Of a stretch of 64,000 nt of DNA, positions 20,929-31,960 are shown piece by piece. This DNA is from Blepharisma stoltei (taxonomy: Eukaryota > Ciliophora > Heterotrichea > Heterotrichida > Blepharismidae): contig CAJZBQ010000014.1 in the NCBI GenBank assembly GCA_914767885.1, positions 496,001 to 560,000 of the forward strand, in the 5' to 3' direction. The notes under the pieces are model-generated. The model had not been told where the DNA came from. It saw nothing but the letters and a program-made list of their open reading frames with translations, and did not search any database. Numbering within the stretch: position 1 is the stretch's first letter; each line of letters opens with the position of its first letter. Position numbers and translations under genes: made by a program.

Positions 20929-22616
20929 TTAATATAGAAGTTTCCTATGTTTGGCGCGCTGTAAGGCCGATAAATTCTGATCGGAATTTATCGGTTGGTT
21001 GCACCAAATCAATGCCTTGGTCGGACCAAAAAGCGATTTGGTCCGACGAACTTGGAAAGCTCTGGGAAAATGTCTGCGCTTTCAGCGCTATATAGAGGAA
21101 ACCTCTATATTCTTTAACATCAATTGTATTGGAAAAATCAGAGAATTCACCAGATACAAACCGTTTTAAGGATGATAGATCGTTGTCCATATCAATTTCA
21201 CTGCTTGTGGCGCTAGAATAGTACTCGGCTATTCTTCAAGCTTTCAGGAACACAAGTATAGGACATATCTCAACAAGGTTAAAGTCGATTAAGACACTTA
21301 TACCTCATCCATATGTTGTGTTTAGCAATCCCCACATGCTTCCATCAACTGCCATAACTCCATATGAAGCACATCTGAAACTGCAAGCAAGCACAGCAAC
21401 TCCGATTCATTTTATTAGCTTATAGGGCCGCTCCAGTGTCATTTGCTTTACCCTTCCTGCCAAAATAACCCCAGATATAATAAAACCACTTACTCCCCCT
21501 CTGTGAGTAAACAAAATCATTTGAAAAATCCCTATTTTTTGCCTAAAACCCACCCTCCACCACGATCCAATAAACATTTTATTATATAAAAATTTTTTAT
21601 GAAAAAATATATTTGATATATAAGTGATACATAGTATTATGGAATCTCTAGCTAATTGTGTTTAATTTTAAACAGCTTGCTTTTTAAGAAATAAAATTTT
21701 CCAAATTAAATTAATATTTACTTTCTAATATTTCGAGATAAAAAATTACTATAAAATTTATATATAAATTTTTAAAAAAAAAATTAACCCCCTCCGTTAA
21801 CGAACAAAATTTTTTTGTTCTCTCACAGAGTGGAGGTTAATAAAAACAAAGAAATACTTGCGTGAAGAAGCCTCATTGATGTCCCAAAATTAAAGCCAGA
21901 CATTGTGTAGCCTAAAATAGCAAAAATTATTATTGAGCCATAAGCTAAAATGTTCACAAAAATCAACATTATTTTGCATTTAGAGTAGACAAAAAGCTTG
22001 AATGGGATTTCGTAGTTGCAGGACATGACAAGAAAAAGTTCAACTCTATATAAAAATTACCACATAAGAACAAGAACGCAGCCACAGCTAAATAAAGGAG
22101 TTGGAGCTAAAAAGAGCAATATATCTGATATCATCTGTGAGTAATAAAGCCAAAAATCAAGCATAAGTAAAATCCTTAATCCTCATCCCTCCATGTGAGA
22201 ACAAAACCATTAGAAAAACCCTTATTTTGGGTAAAGCCACTTTTCACGAGTGAATAAAAAAATTTTGTCGATATGAATTTTTTATTTTTGATATATATAT
22301 TAAATTATTTTAGTTCAATTTTTTTAAAAAGTGTTTTTTAAGCTTTGGAAAAAAATTTTACTATATAATTTTTTTAAAATTACCCTGAACAAAAATTTTT
22401 ATGTTCAATCATGGATAGGGGAGTTAATAGGCATGTTGTCATTCCGAGATAAATTAGTAGCATAATTTTCCTCATCTTTCACCCACCTGTTTGTTTAAGT
22501 TTTACAATGCACCCGGCTAAGAATAAGAAGACAATTCCAAATTCTGATACTAAAATACTGATAACTACAAAGTCGAACCTTGATTCTCGGTCTTTCCAAT
22601 CATTATCAAATGGCAT
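20929..22616 (-). CDS. Seven-TM membrane protein (THH1/TOM1- or GPCR-like), three IESs and one intron
   Basis: ATG 22614-22616 (MPFDNDWKDRESRFDFVVIS). After joining, about 300 residues with seven hydrophobic segments, including LVSEFGIVFLFLAGCIVKL, DILLFLAPTPLFSCGCVLVL, NILAYGSIIIFAILGY and GVAVLACSFRCASYGVM. The C-terminus is a Ser/Asp-rich tail ending FSNTIDVKEY at TAA 20929-20931. MITEs lie at 22176-22423 and 21490-21836; a palindromic IES sits at the last codon (20933-21107). The 15-nt intron at 22046-22060 splits a TG|A Trp codon. The topology recalls plant THH1/TOM1 or GPCRs, but no signature residue settles it. Confidence 0.7.
20933..21107. mobile_element. TA-bounded palindromic IES at the last codon of the 7TM gene
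   Basis: Ends TATAGAAGTTTCC and GGAAACCTCTATA. Inside are three hairpins: CCGATAAATTC/GAATTTATCGG, GTCGGACCAAA/TTTGGTCCGAC and a short AGCGCT pair. Removal at TA yields GAA TAT TAA, an immediate stop. Confidence 0.75.
21490..21836. mobile_element. F1 MITE IES, TTA-flanked, in the 7TM gene
   Basis: CTCCCCCTCTGTGAGTAAAC left, GTTCTCTCACAGAGTGGAGG right, TTA at 21490-21492 and 21837-21839. Joined gene reads SLFLLSGFIISGVILAG, one continuous TM segment. Confidence 0.85.
22046..22060 (-). other. 15-nt intron splitting a UGA Trp codon
   Basis: GTAATTTTTATATAG in gene sense, between ATG TG and A GTT GAA. The spliced codon is TGA (Trp): ..VLMWVELFLVM.. . Confidence 0.85.
22176..22423. mobile_element. 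F1-like MITE IES, TTA-flanked, in the 7TM gene
   Basis: TTAATCCTCATCCCTCCATG left and ATAGGGGAGTTA right; TTA at 22176-22178 and 22424-22426. Joining gives CTA TTA AGG ATT in frame. Confidence 0.75.
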
Positions 22617-22652
22617 TATTCATTATAATTATTTCAATAAATTAAATCGAAC

Positions 22653-23330
22653 TTAACTCATTTTTATATTAAGCAGATTCAGGTCCCCGCCTGGGAGATA
22701 AGTGAAGTTTTCTGATTCTGATAACCATTTTGCAATATTCTTTGCTACATCAATTCTCCTGACTTCTAGCAGCCCACTACTGTATGTTTTTAGTGACTCA
22801 GATACAAGCTTTGTATATTCAGTCTCATATAATTGCAGCATTCCTTTATTGTTCTCTTTTTATAACTTTTCTCTTTCATTATCTTGCTTAGGCATACTTT
22901 TATTCACAAGCAGCAGTAAAATCTTCCAAAATTTTATATGTGCTATAGCGATTCCATCAAGGATTATGCAAAATTCGTTAGCTCTTTATGTGTTATATCT
23001 CTTGAGACTTGCTCCCTTTGAGTTAATAGCAGCTCTGTGTTGTATTGAACTACTATGGATTCTTAATTTCATTACTAATTGATTGTAAAATACGCTCATT
23101 GTCTGATTTATATAAAAATCTGAGACCAATATTAACCATTTGGAGATCTTTAGTTTCTGTTTTAGAGTTTGTTGTCTTTGTAGTCGTCCTTATCGAGAAA
23201 AAAAAAGTCTCTGGATGAATGCCATTAAAAAGTTAATTCCTTCATTGAAAACATTAGGCTTGATACCTTTAAGCCATCAAAAGTTCTCTACCATGACATA
23301 GTAAAATAATTTCCTTCCTAGAATGGCTGG
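22653..23330 (-). pseudogene. Prohibitin-2-like pseudogene
   Basis: Fragments of one prohibitin lie in order in different frames: WLKGIKPNVFNEGINF, then RTTTKTTNSKTETKDLQMVN and IGLRFLYKSDNERIL in a shifted frame, then RANEFCIILDGIAIAHIKF, and finally SGLLEVRRIDVAKN..FTYLPGG at the C-terminus. They match the SPFH domain and tail of PHB2 (KDLQMVNI.LR, ERA.F..ILDD, YLPGG). Three in-frame TAA codons and at least two frameshifts are not explained by 15-nt introns or by TA excision. A decayed copy, possibly germline-limited. Confidence 0.75.
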
Positions 23331-24368
23331 TCAGAATAGTAGGAAACGGATATACATGAAAAATTACCATATAGTGGTATTTTAATGGTATTTTCTTTCC
23401 AATAAAAATGACATAAATAGTCTATTCAGGTTTATTGATGAAGCTCACAAAGTGAGAAATAAAAGCCATTTTATTACAGGAAACTGATAGCTTAGGAACG
23501 ATAATGGCTAGGAAAATGCTTGAAAACTCTCTGAGCTGGTTTTCCCAACCTGAGTTGATAGGTAAAATCAGAAATTGGCAATGCCCTAATTAGGGCTTTT
23601 CTGTCAACTCTTCGAGTTTTTTATTCAATTTGAGTCTGAGAGCCAATTTGGGAAGCTATCCATCATTTCCTCAGCTCTGGACAATCTATTATCATTCATG
23701 AGTTATGCTGGGGTATGCTATCAGGAATCAATTTTTATTGCCAGTCCAATAAATTATCTATCTCACAAGAGGCCAGGCAAATCAAAATTATCAAATATTT
23801 ATATATGCCTTTAAAGAATTAATAGAATGCTTCTATTCATTATAAAAATGTGTATATTTTTATATTTATTTAAAATTTTATAATAATGGCTTTATTGCAT
23901 TGGCGCAATTTATAGGTGAGATTTACTATTTGAAATTTTCATGCGCTTTTTTCCCAAAAAAATCCTTCTGCGGTTTTTCCTTTTATTCAAAAATTCTGAA
24001 ATTTACAATTATTTTATAGGGCACGAATGTGATGAAAACCACTATGGTATTTTCATGCCTACCCTAGGAAAACGCCTACGTTGCTTGCATTTTTAAGATG
24101 CTTTGTACATATTTTATATTTATGTATTGATAAAACATTTAGCGAAATTATTATAAATAGTAGATAATACAGCAAAAATAAAGTTCTTACTCCACCTAGC
24201 GTTGAAAAAACATTAGAGCATCATTCTTAATTAATAGATATATAACTATAAGGCTTTATTTATTTCAGAGATAAATAAGCATTTTTCATTCAATAAATAA
24301 AATGGTGTATAGCAGGGATTGTTTTGGATTTTCTTTTGGATATCTATCTAAAGGAGGCTCTGTCTATA
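23331..24368. other. Gene-free stretch, possible remnant of a fold-back element
   Basis: ATAGTGGTATTTTAATGG at ~23372 and CCACTATGGTATTTTCATG at ~24041 echo the GGTATTTTCATG repeats of the 4-kb element in AMMECR1. No ORF or clear ends; otherwise AT-rich spacer. Confidence 0.35.
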
Positions 24369-25085
24369 TATAGCCCGTTCCCGGCTATAGATCGGGCTAT
24401 ACCCGATCTTTGCCGGGAAACTCGGGGGGTTGTCAGCGTCACTTCAAGGTGATGAGTCAACTCCCCGAGTTGGCAAATCACTTATTAATACTAATACTTA
24501 ACGGTTATCGCCTCATAAGAGAACAATTACTTCTAAAACTTCATAAACTTCATAAACTTTGTAAACTTCATAACTTCAGCATCAACATCAAACGTCAACA
24601 TCAAACATCAACACCAGCATCAGCACATGCCAACATCAGCATCAACATCGACATCAACATCAACTTCAACACCAACTTCAACTTCAATTTCAATAAAAAA
24701 ACAACAGAAGGACTTTTCAAGGTTACAGAGGCCGAGTTTTATCCCAATGAATCACCGATTTGCATTCCTCCATAATCGGCCATTAGAAAAACTACACATC
24801 TGCAACTTTTCAAGCCCAAAAAATAATTCATCACTGCAAGAATTTATGCTGACGCATATTTCCTCACCTTTACTGTTTGCTTTTTCTCAAAGCAACTCAG
24901 GATAACTCCTTTCACTTTGGCGCGAAAAACGCCATTTTGTCCCGAAGAAATTATTGGCAAATCACTTAATGGTGGCTATTTGCCAACTCGGGGAGTTGAC
25001 TTGTCACGTCGAAGTGACCCAGACAACCCCCCGAGTTTCCCGGCAAAAATCGTGCATAGCCCGATCTATAGCCGGGAATGGGCTA
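24369..25085. mobile_element. ~717-bp TA-bounded element with ~110-bp terminal inverted repeats
   Basis: Left TATAGCCCGTTCCCGGCTATAG and right the inverse (..CTATAGCCGGGAATGGGCTATA). The repeats run on through CTCGGGGGGTTGTC and CAACTCCCCGAGTTGGC. Each arm is itself partly palindromic (CGGCTATAGATCGGGCTATA). The centre holds (ATCAAC)n-type 6-bp repeats at 24580-24700 that leave a frame encoding Ser/Thr repeats, and no convincing gene. No host ORF is seen across it. Confidence 0.7.
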
Positions 25086-25087
25086 TA

Positions 25088-25573
25088 GCATCTAATTGAA
25101 ACTATTTATAAGGTATTTTATTCTTTTCGATTGCGTATAAATAGAGGAGAGATAGAATATAATTTTAGAGTTTCAGAGGAATGACCTTTCTGTAGCTCTC
25201 TTTTATTAAATTATAAAAGCTTGGAAATAGTTCTAACTTTTCATTGCAAGTAAAGATAATAGCATTTAAAACAAGAAATGAGTATTTTTTTCTAAAAAAA
25301 ACCAGATATCTCATGTATAGAATTAAATTTATCAGTTTTACTAAAATTTTTTATAATAATGATAAATCCACTACTCATAGTAATAATCAGAAAATCACAA
25401 AAATATATTAATTCATTATAAGCCATCAGGATTAGACAAAATATAATATTTGAGATGTTTCTCTATCCCAAATTAATAGTTAATTATCCAAGTGCAAGAA
25501 ACATAAAATCTAAAACAAACTCACCATAATAATAAAAATTATGGTTAATTTTCTCTAAAACTTGAAATACTTC
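25088..25573. other. AT-rich spacer upstream of the SET gene
   Basis: No ORF or repeat end recognised; presumably the promoter side of the methyltransferase gene. Confidence 0.5.
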
Positions 25574-28500
25574 ATGATTTCAAATTACCAGGGTTTTTTA
25601 ATATTATCTCGTTCATTTATATATATAAATATGTTGGAAATTGCAAGAAATTCATGTGAAGGCAATTCCCACAATCTGCCGAACCAAGCCGGATTTAAGC
25701 CCAATTGCATTAAAAAGAGTCAGAAGCGCAATAAGCCACTTCCAACATTCAGTTTGCCAGCAGTTAGGGCGCCATCTTCATACGGTGAGATCGAGCAAAT
25801 GTTCAAAGAAGTGGCAAAAATTGACGATTCTGTTGGATATTTCCGAGACATGCCACAAAAAAACTACCAGAAAATAATCAAGGAGATTGTAAATAAAAAA
25901 ACCATGACTTGTGAAGATACTGCTGAAGACAATCCATTGGCTATTATTATAAATAAAAATGATCTTGGAATTCCTATGAAAAAACTCAGGCTCTCATATA
26001 AAGAAGTGTTTTTTGAAGAGTGCTATGATATTATTGAAGAAAATGAGCCAGAATTTGTAACTGATCTTGAAGAGTACGATGAAAATAAAATCACGAGCTT
26101 AGATTATATATAAGGATCCCCCCCCCTCATTAGTCGAATTTTCTAGTCTTTTTTTTATAAGAATTTTTTTTTTTCAGGACCTCATTTGTCCCAAAATCTA
26201 GTCAAAAATGATTTGTCCAATTTTCTAGTCTTTTTGGATTTTTTCGAATGCCCTAAATTCTAGTTTTTTACTTTAAAAAAAACTAGAAAATGAGACAATT
26301 GAGGTCCTGAAAATTTTTTTTTCTCTATCAAAATTTTGACTAGAAAATTGGACAAATGAGGTCCAAAAAAAATTTTTTTTTTCCTATAAAAAAAACTAGA
26401 AAAATGGACAAATGATAAAAGACTAGAAAATTGGACAAATGAGGGGGGGGATCCTTATAGGCATAATGTTATTACTAATAAATACTACTCAGCTAGTCAA
26501 GTAAAGAAAGATTTAGAAACCTTGATCAAAAATAAGATGCTACATACACAGTCAGATTGTGAAAGAATTTATATTAGGGCATTTTGAAAAGAGGCTAAGA
26601 AAGTGTTGGAAGAATCTGATATAAAAATAAGAGCATCTGTGCTTCTTGATTGAAATGAAGCCATAAAAGTAAATTACCTAGCAGCAAAGGTAAATGGACC
26701 ATGGTTCAAAGGGGAATACGCAAGCAGAAAATATGAGATTATAGAGGATTATGTAACATTAGATAATGGAGAAACTTATAAAAGATTGGCAACATCTAAG
26801 AAAGGTCATTGCAATGGGATTGATTGTGATTCATTTGATAATCTTGGGCCTTATGATTTAAGATCAGGAACATGAATATCAGAAAATTCTGATCGTAAAG
26901 AAAAAGTTGAATGTAGCAATGATTGTGCATGCTCGCCTGATCATTGCCTCAATAGGCAGCTATCAAAATCCCAAGGACCGAAACTAGGTTTAGATGTGGT
27001 GGAAAAACCCTCTTGGGGGTTCGATGTTTACACGTATAGAAGTATTCTAGGGTATATTATGCATCCTATCACGGCAGACTCTTATTATTTTATTGGTACA
27101 ATTCTTCCCAAAGCTATAAACTCAGTTGCATCAAATAACTGAGATATAAGAGAATCATTGAAACTTATCATAAATGACAGAGACAACATTTTTACACTTA
27201 GGCATAAAAGATATTCCCAAGGGCTTCTTAATGCTATAAGCAGCATTTCAGAAATAATAGGAAGCGAAGCAGCATTATCAGTATTTAAAATCCATCCTAA
27301 AGGAACCGGCGTTTTCTGCCTCAGAAAGGAAGGGATCTCAAGAAATTCTTTGATAGTAGAATATGTAGGAGAGCTCTATTCACCCGCTTTGTGATTTGAA
27401 AAACAAGACGTCATAAAGCATTTCAATAATTCAATGAAAAATAGTGTGAATGCAACTGAAAGCGTTCCGGATTTCTATAATATTATGCTAGAGCGGCACT
27501 ATGATGACCCTGAAGGATATGATGTGTTAATTATCGATCCAATCGTAAAAGGGAGTTTTGGAAGCAGACTAAGTCATTCTTGCTCTCCAAATTGCGGAAC
27601 TGTGACAATGATTTCTGAAGGAAAATACACTATAGGGATATATGCTTTAAACAATATTTCATACCTAGATGAGCTTACTTTTGACTATAATTCTTTCACC
27701 GAAAGCAAAGAAGAGCACCTACAAAGCGTATGCTTATGCTCCTCATCTATATGTCGAGGCTACTATTTGGCATTTGCTCAAAATTCTTCCAATTCTGGGT
27801 ATTCTTTTTCTTTTCTCCACAGAAAAAGTTCAATTATTAAAGCATCCTATGGGCAGTTTTCTAAAGAAGATTTAGAAATCTGCAGCAAATATCATATTCG
27901 AAGCGCGATCCTAAACAAATCTCCTGAATGATTAAAGGTCTGGATTTCTTTAACAGTAAGAGACATTGATCTCGAAATAAACTTGTTGGGCAGTGAAATT
28001 GAAAAGAAAATTGCTCTTGACGCAAGACTTCAAAACCTTGCAATTACTATTGATAAAATCAAATATTGTTTGAGCAAAACTTCTTTGCATATGCCAATTC
28101 GGGTGCTGACTTCTGAGCAAGCTTTAGACTACATTTGGGGAAATGAGTCAAAATCTGTCAAAAATCAGCTTTTAGAGCTTCAACAGAGATTCAGTCTTAA
28201 TATTCTTGATTTATTGCGCGAGGACATTTATGAGCTGGACTCTGCAAGAAGGCAACTCTTAAAAATTCGTGATAAACTAAGGATTGAATTACCAACTCGA
28301 TGAATCGGTGCAGGAATTGCTGATATGATTCATCTAATTGCTTATACTCAAACCTTTTACAAAGAAAATAAATACGAATCATTTGAGTCTGATTTAATAA
28401 CGATCCATCCTTGCGAAGTCTCTAAAAGTTTAACTGAAGAGGTAAATAAAACAACCCATAAGAAGAAATATTCTTCTTACTATGTCCATGGTCTTCTCAA

Positions 28501-29104
28501 TGGATGGTATAAGCAGTGCGTAGAAAAGCCTAATGCTGTTTTAGCATCAGAAAAAAGAGGAACGGTAACATTATCCTCAATTAATGGAGCTTGTGACTTA
28601 GAATACTGCATAAACATAAGAAATATCCTTTTGAAGCATTTGAGGAAAAGGCCAAGCTCTCCTTGACCCATTAACTCTCCCCCTCAACAAAACTATTGAA
28701 AAAATCCCTAGGTATTAGGGTAAAGCCAACCTTCGTAAGCGAACCAAAACTTTTTTATAAATAATGAAATATTGAGCAAATTCGTTGGATTTTAAGCAGT
28801 TTTCATTTTTAAAAATAAATTTAAGAAATAAATTAATTTTAGGTTTCCAATACGCAAATTAGGATTTTTTTAAAAAATTAGCTTCATTATCGAAAAAATT
28901 TATTTTGTTCGCTTATTAGGGAGTAAGAAAAATAAATCTCCATGGAGCAATTACTCGAACCCGGCAAAAGTATTTGGATCTCCTATGTTGGACTGCTTCT
29001 ATAGTGATCCTGAAGCTCTTAATCGATGCCTGAACGATATTGATAAAGTAGAAAGCGAATGTACAATTCCACATTATTTTTCTCCTTCAAATGTAATTAA
29101 TTAA
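25574..29104 (+). CDS. SET-domain histone methyltransferase, ATXR3/SDG2 type
   Basis: Joined product is ~960 residues. The SET core shows GTGVFCLRKEGISRNSLIVE (GxG), RLSHSCSPNC (the HSCxPNC knot), the catalytic region IGIYALNNISYLDELTFDYN and a post-SET CLCSSSICRGYY. Flanks also match plant ATXR3: EFYNI.LE-type DFYNIMLERHYDDPEGYDVL, RLQNLAITIDKIKYCLSK, and a C-terminal KVFGSPMLDCFYSDPEALNR. ATXR3 trimethylates H3K4. TGA is Trp at several sites (e.g. ALWFEKQ). IESs lie at 26109-26455 and 28672-28923. ATG 25574 or 25631 may be the start. Stop TAA 29102-29104. Confidence 0.88.
26109..26455. mobile_element. IES with TATAAGGATCC ends and repeated ACTAGAAAATTGGACAAATG
   Basis: Exact inverted ends TATAAGGATCCCCCCCCTCA. 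The motif ACTAGAAAA(T)TGGACAAATGAGG occurs about six times in both orientations across the element. Joining so that one TATA is kept gives GAT TAT ATA TAT AGG CAT in frame in the SET gene. Confidence 0.75.
28672..28923. mobile_element. F1-like MITE IES in the SET gene, TAA-flanked
   Basis: CTCTCCCCCTCAACAAAAC left and TTGTTCGCTTATTAGGGAG right; TAA at 28672-28674 and 28924-28926. Joining gives CCC ATT AAG AAA AAT, leading into the ATXR3-like C-terminus. Confidence 0.85.
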
Positions 29105-29113
29105 CTTATCAAT

Positions 29114-29508
29114 ATATGCATTAAAGCCTAGGTGGAGGAACCAAGTCGAGGAAAAGGTCCTTAATGAATTCGGGTAGAGGTTTACTTCATGCCACAGTGT
29201 ATGATACTTAGGACATGGAGTTTTTTCCCTCTGGCATGGGATTGGAAAAGGTACAGCTGGCCATCGTCCCTAAGATTAGGTATTATCCCTACTCGAATTA
29301 GGGACTCTGAAGACAGCATATGCCTAATGCGATACTGGGAGTTGCGTCCAGGGTCTCTACGTCCTTAGAAATAGGAAGCCCTGGAATCAAGTCAGGTTGG
29401 CAAAGCTGGAGCGAGCCATTCGGTGCCAGGTGGGCATCTTTTACGACGGGTGATTTTATAGAGGTGTAAATCTTAGGCCTACTTTAAACAAGACAGTTAA
29501 TTTAATTT
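29114..29508 (+). mobile_element. SINE-like retroposon just after the SET gene stop
   Basis: GC-rich, 395 bp. Flanked by near-perfect direct repeats ACTTATCAAT (29104-29113) and GTTTATCAAT (29510-29519). 3' part has GTGTAAATCTTAGG, like GTGTAAAATCTTAATA at the end of the kinesin insertion. Confidence 0.65.
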
Positions 29509-29562
29509 AGTTTATCAATCTGAAATTTATTATTATTAATAATGATTAAAAATAATTTCTAC

Positions 29563-29826
29563 TGACTCCCTCCTGAGAAATAAGCAAATCCTTGCTTATT
29601 ATTCGTGGCGGTTTTAGCATAAAATTTTCAAATAGTAAATTTTATATGAATAGATCAAAATTTGACTATTATTGGGGTTAAATGCCAAAAATTTGTATTT
29701 TGAAGTTACCTAAAAATCACCCAATAATAAGTAATTTCGATCTATTCATATAAAATTTACTGTTTAAAAATATTGTGCGAAAACTCTAAACGAATAGGCA
29801 AGAATTTGCTTATTAATTTGGTGGAT
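29563..29826. mobile_element. MITE of a third family (AATAAGCAAA ends), TGA-flanked
   Basis: CTCCCTCCTGAGAAATAAGC left; GCTTATTAATTTGGTGGAT right; TGA at 29563-29565 and 29827-29829. A large internal inverted repeat (AAATTTTATATGAATAGATC near 29640 and its complement near 29740). Intergenic. Confidence 0.6.
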
Positions 29827-29860
29827 TGAGGAGATTTTATTTTCAATTTATCTTATTTTA

Positions 29861-30628
29861 TTATTTTTTTAACAAAAATACCTCCAATGTACTTGATACC
29901 CTATGTGCGAATTTAAAAAGTGGAATTCTTACAGTGTGCTTTTCAGATGGCGGCTTAGATATGAGTGCTGTTACCATAAACACTGGGAAAATCAAAAGCC
30001 ATAATCCATTACCCATCAGACCTGGAAATCAGAACGTTATCAGTGCAAAAGGTAGACCAAATCCAAAATAATAAAAGGAATTATGCTCGATTATCGAAAT
30101 TTCACGGTTGATCGTTTTTCCTTCAAGCGCCCATCTATATTCAAAGCAATAAAATGAATAAAGCCAACTCAGTAAGAATAAATCTAAAATCTCTGAAAAA
30201 GGAAGCAATGATATAAATGTGACTTCCATTACATAAATCCCTATAATTAATCCTCTATGAGCTTCATATGCAATTCTTCTTGATATTGATAAAGCTGTAG
30301 CTTTAGGCTGACCATGAATTTGCTGAAAAGCAGAAAGGGCTATATCGGCATAGCAAAATGTGTTAAGGATAAAGCAAATGAAGTATAAAGGAAACAGCCA
30401 TAAAATATAGTAAAAAATTGTAAAAAGCCTTTCAATTCTTGGATAGATCTGCAAGAGGGGATCTAAAATTAAGCTGAAACAAAGCAATGATCCGAGGAAT
30501 ACAAAACCAGTTCAGCAGATTGATAAGATTAATGGCTTGTGGATATCTTTTGAGCGCATTAGTATTTTTGCTGCTTGAAAATAATTCAGGCTGTCTTTTG
30601 TCCCCAAAAATATTTCTTTTGCCCACAT
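29861..30628 (-). CDS. EI24/EPG-4-like ER membrane protein
   Basis: ATG 30626-30628 (MWAKEIFLGTKDSLNYF), 255 codons to TAA 29861-29863 with several TGA Trp codons. Multi-pass, with the EI24 signatures FPLYFICFILNTFCYADIA, SWLYSFYCFEYRWALEG and YYFGFGLPFALITFWFPG. EI24 homologues act in the ER in autophagy and Bcl-2/p53 pathways. No introns or IESs in this gene. Confidence 0.85.
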
Positions 30629-30855
30629 GGAATCTATATTATTTAATTATATTAAATATGAAAAATCATAAAAAATCATGTATCTTTTATTCATCACAGA
30701 TAATAGTTAAAAGAATTAAATAAAAATAATGGATTCGTATCATCGCGAGAAAATTATGTAGCGCATATTGAGTTTTTATCCTTATAAGGAAGTGAGAATT
30801 ATCTCATTTCCTAAAATAATGTCATCATATGCTTATTTTTAAAATTAAATAAGGT

Positions 30856-31821
30856 CTATACTTCTTCTCTCTCAGAAGAAGCAATTTGTTGGTTTTCTGT
30901 TTCATCTTCCACACTTTCTTTATTTTGTCCTGCAAGGGTAACAATAATATTTCCAATTACCACTATTACGCCTCCAATATAAGTAAAAATTCCAGGAGGT
31001 CCTTGCAATCCTGCAAGTCACCCAATAAATGTTCCAATAACTGGCTCGAAATTTACAAAAACCGTTATAATAAGCACAGAAACATGCTTTAATAAAGTGT
31101 TAAGTATCCCATGACCAATTATCCCAGGAACAATTCCTAAATACAAAGCCCACACTCAATCACTTGTATAAATCCATTGGACAAAGCGCCCTGGGTCTTC
31201 ATTATTTATTAGCAGCGCAAGAGCATACGACCAAATTGCAGCCTGGAAATTGACTGGTGTTAAATAAACTCAAATAGAGATTGTTTGCTTCATCATTGCT
31301 TTTCCTATAAAGAAATAAAGTGTCACAGCCATAGCAGAAACAATAGCTATTAAATCTCCATATCATGTAGCATCCCCACCTTGTGTAGTTTCAAGTATAG
31401 TCAAAGCAAGTCCGACAAAGCCAACGATGACACCGATGATTTCTTTGATATGAATTGGCTTGCATAAAATCAAATATACCACGACAATAATCAAAGGCGA
31501 AGTGCATACGAATAAAAGTGAATGAGCCATTGATGTCAATTCCAAACTCCAGCACCATAGAGTAAAATGAAGGGATAAAGAGAGACCTGACAAAGCAATT
31601 AAACGCCAATTAGCTTTTCACATATCAAGAACTCCGTATCAATTCTTATAGCACTCATAAGATAAAGGGATAAGCTGAAATGTAGCTGTAACTTGCAACC
31701 TCCAGGAGGCTTTCATAAATGCAGAAACTGAAGTTATTTCGTCAAATGCTGCAGCTGCTGAGCTCACAGCAACTATAGCAACAGTTAATGGAGCAAGGAC
31801 TCAAAGCTCTTTTTTATTCAT
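30856..31821 (-). CDS. EamA/DMT-family membrane transporter
   Basis: ATG 31819-31821 (MNKKELWVLAPLTVAIVAVS), ~321 codons to TAG 30856-30858, with many TGA Trp codons. About ten TM segments in two EamA halves (KEIIGVIVGFVGLALTILE; second half ..EPVIGTFIGWLAGLQGP, the duplicated pattern) and an acidic C-terminal tail. The family moves sugars, nucleotide sugars or metabolites; substrate cannot be told. Confidence 0.75.
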
Positions 31822-31960
31822 AGTCACTCTTGTGGAATTAATAGTCAAGTTTATTGTTAAATGGCGAAAAATATATGATTTTCACTTTTATTGGCAAAAC
31901 AGTTCATAGTTTTGACAAGAGCTGCTGTTTAGTTTAATGCAAAATTGTTACTTTAATTAT

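Noticed and set aside
22702-23082. A 126-codon rightward hydrophobic, Ser-rich ORF
   Set aside because: It is the antisense of the prohibitin pseudogene.
22653-23330. TAA read as glutamine in this gene
   Set aside because: Frame-0 reading with Gln looked plausible, but conserved prohibitin blocks lie in other frames, so frameshifts and decay explain it better; elsewhere TAA clearly stops.
24627-24905. ORF with Ser/Thr repeats (MPTSASTSTST)
   Set aside because: It is translation of a hexamer repeat inside an inverted-repeat element, not a gene.
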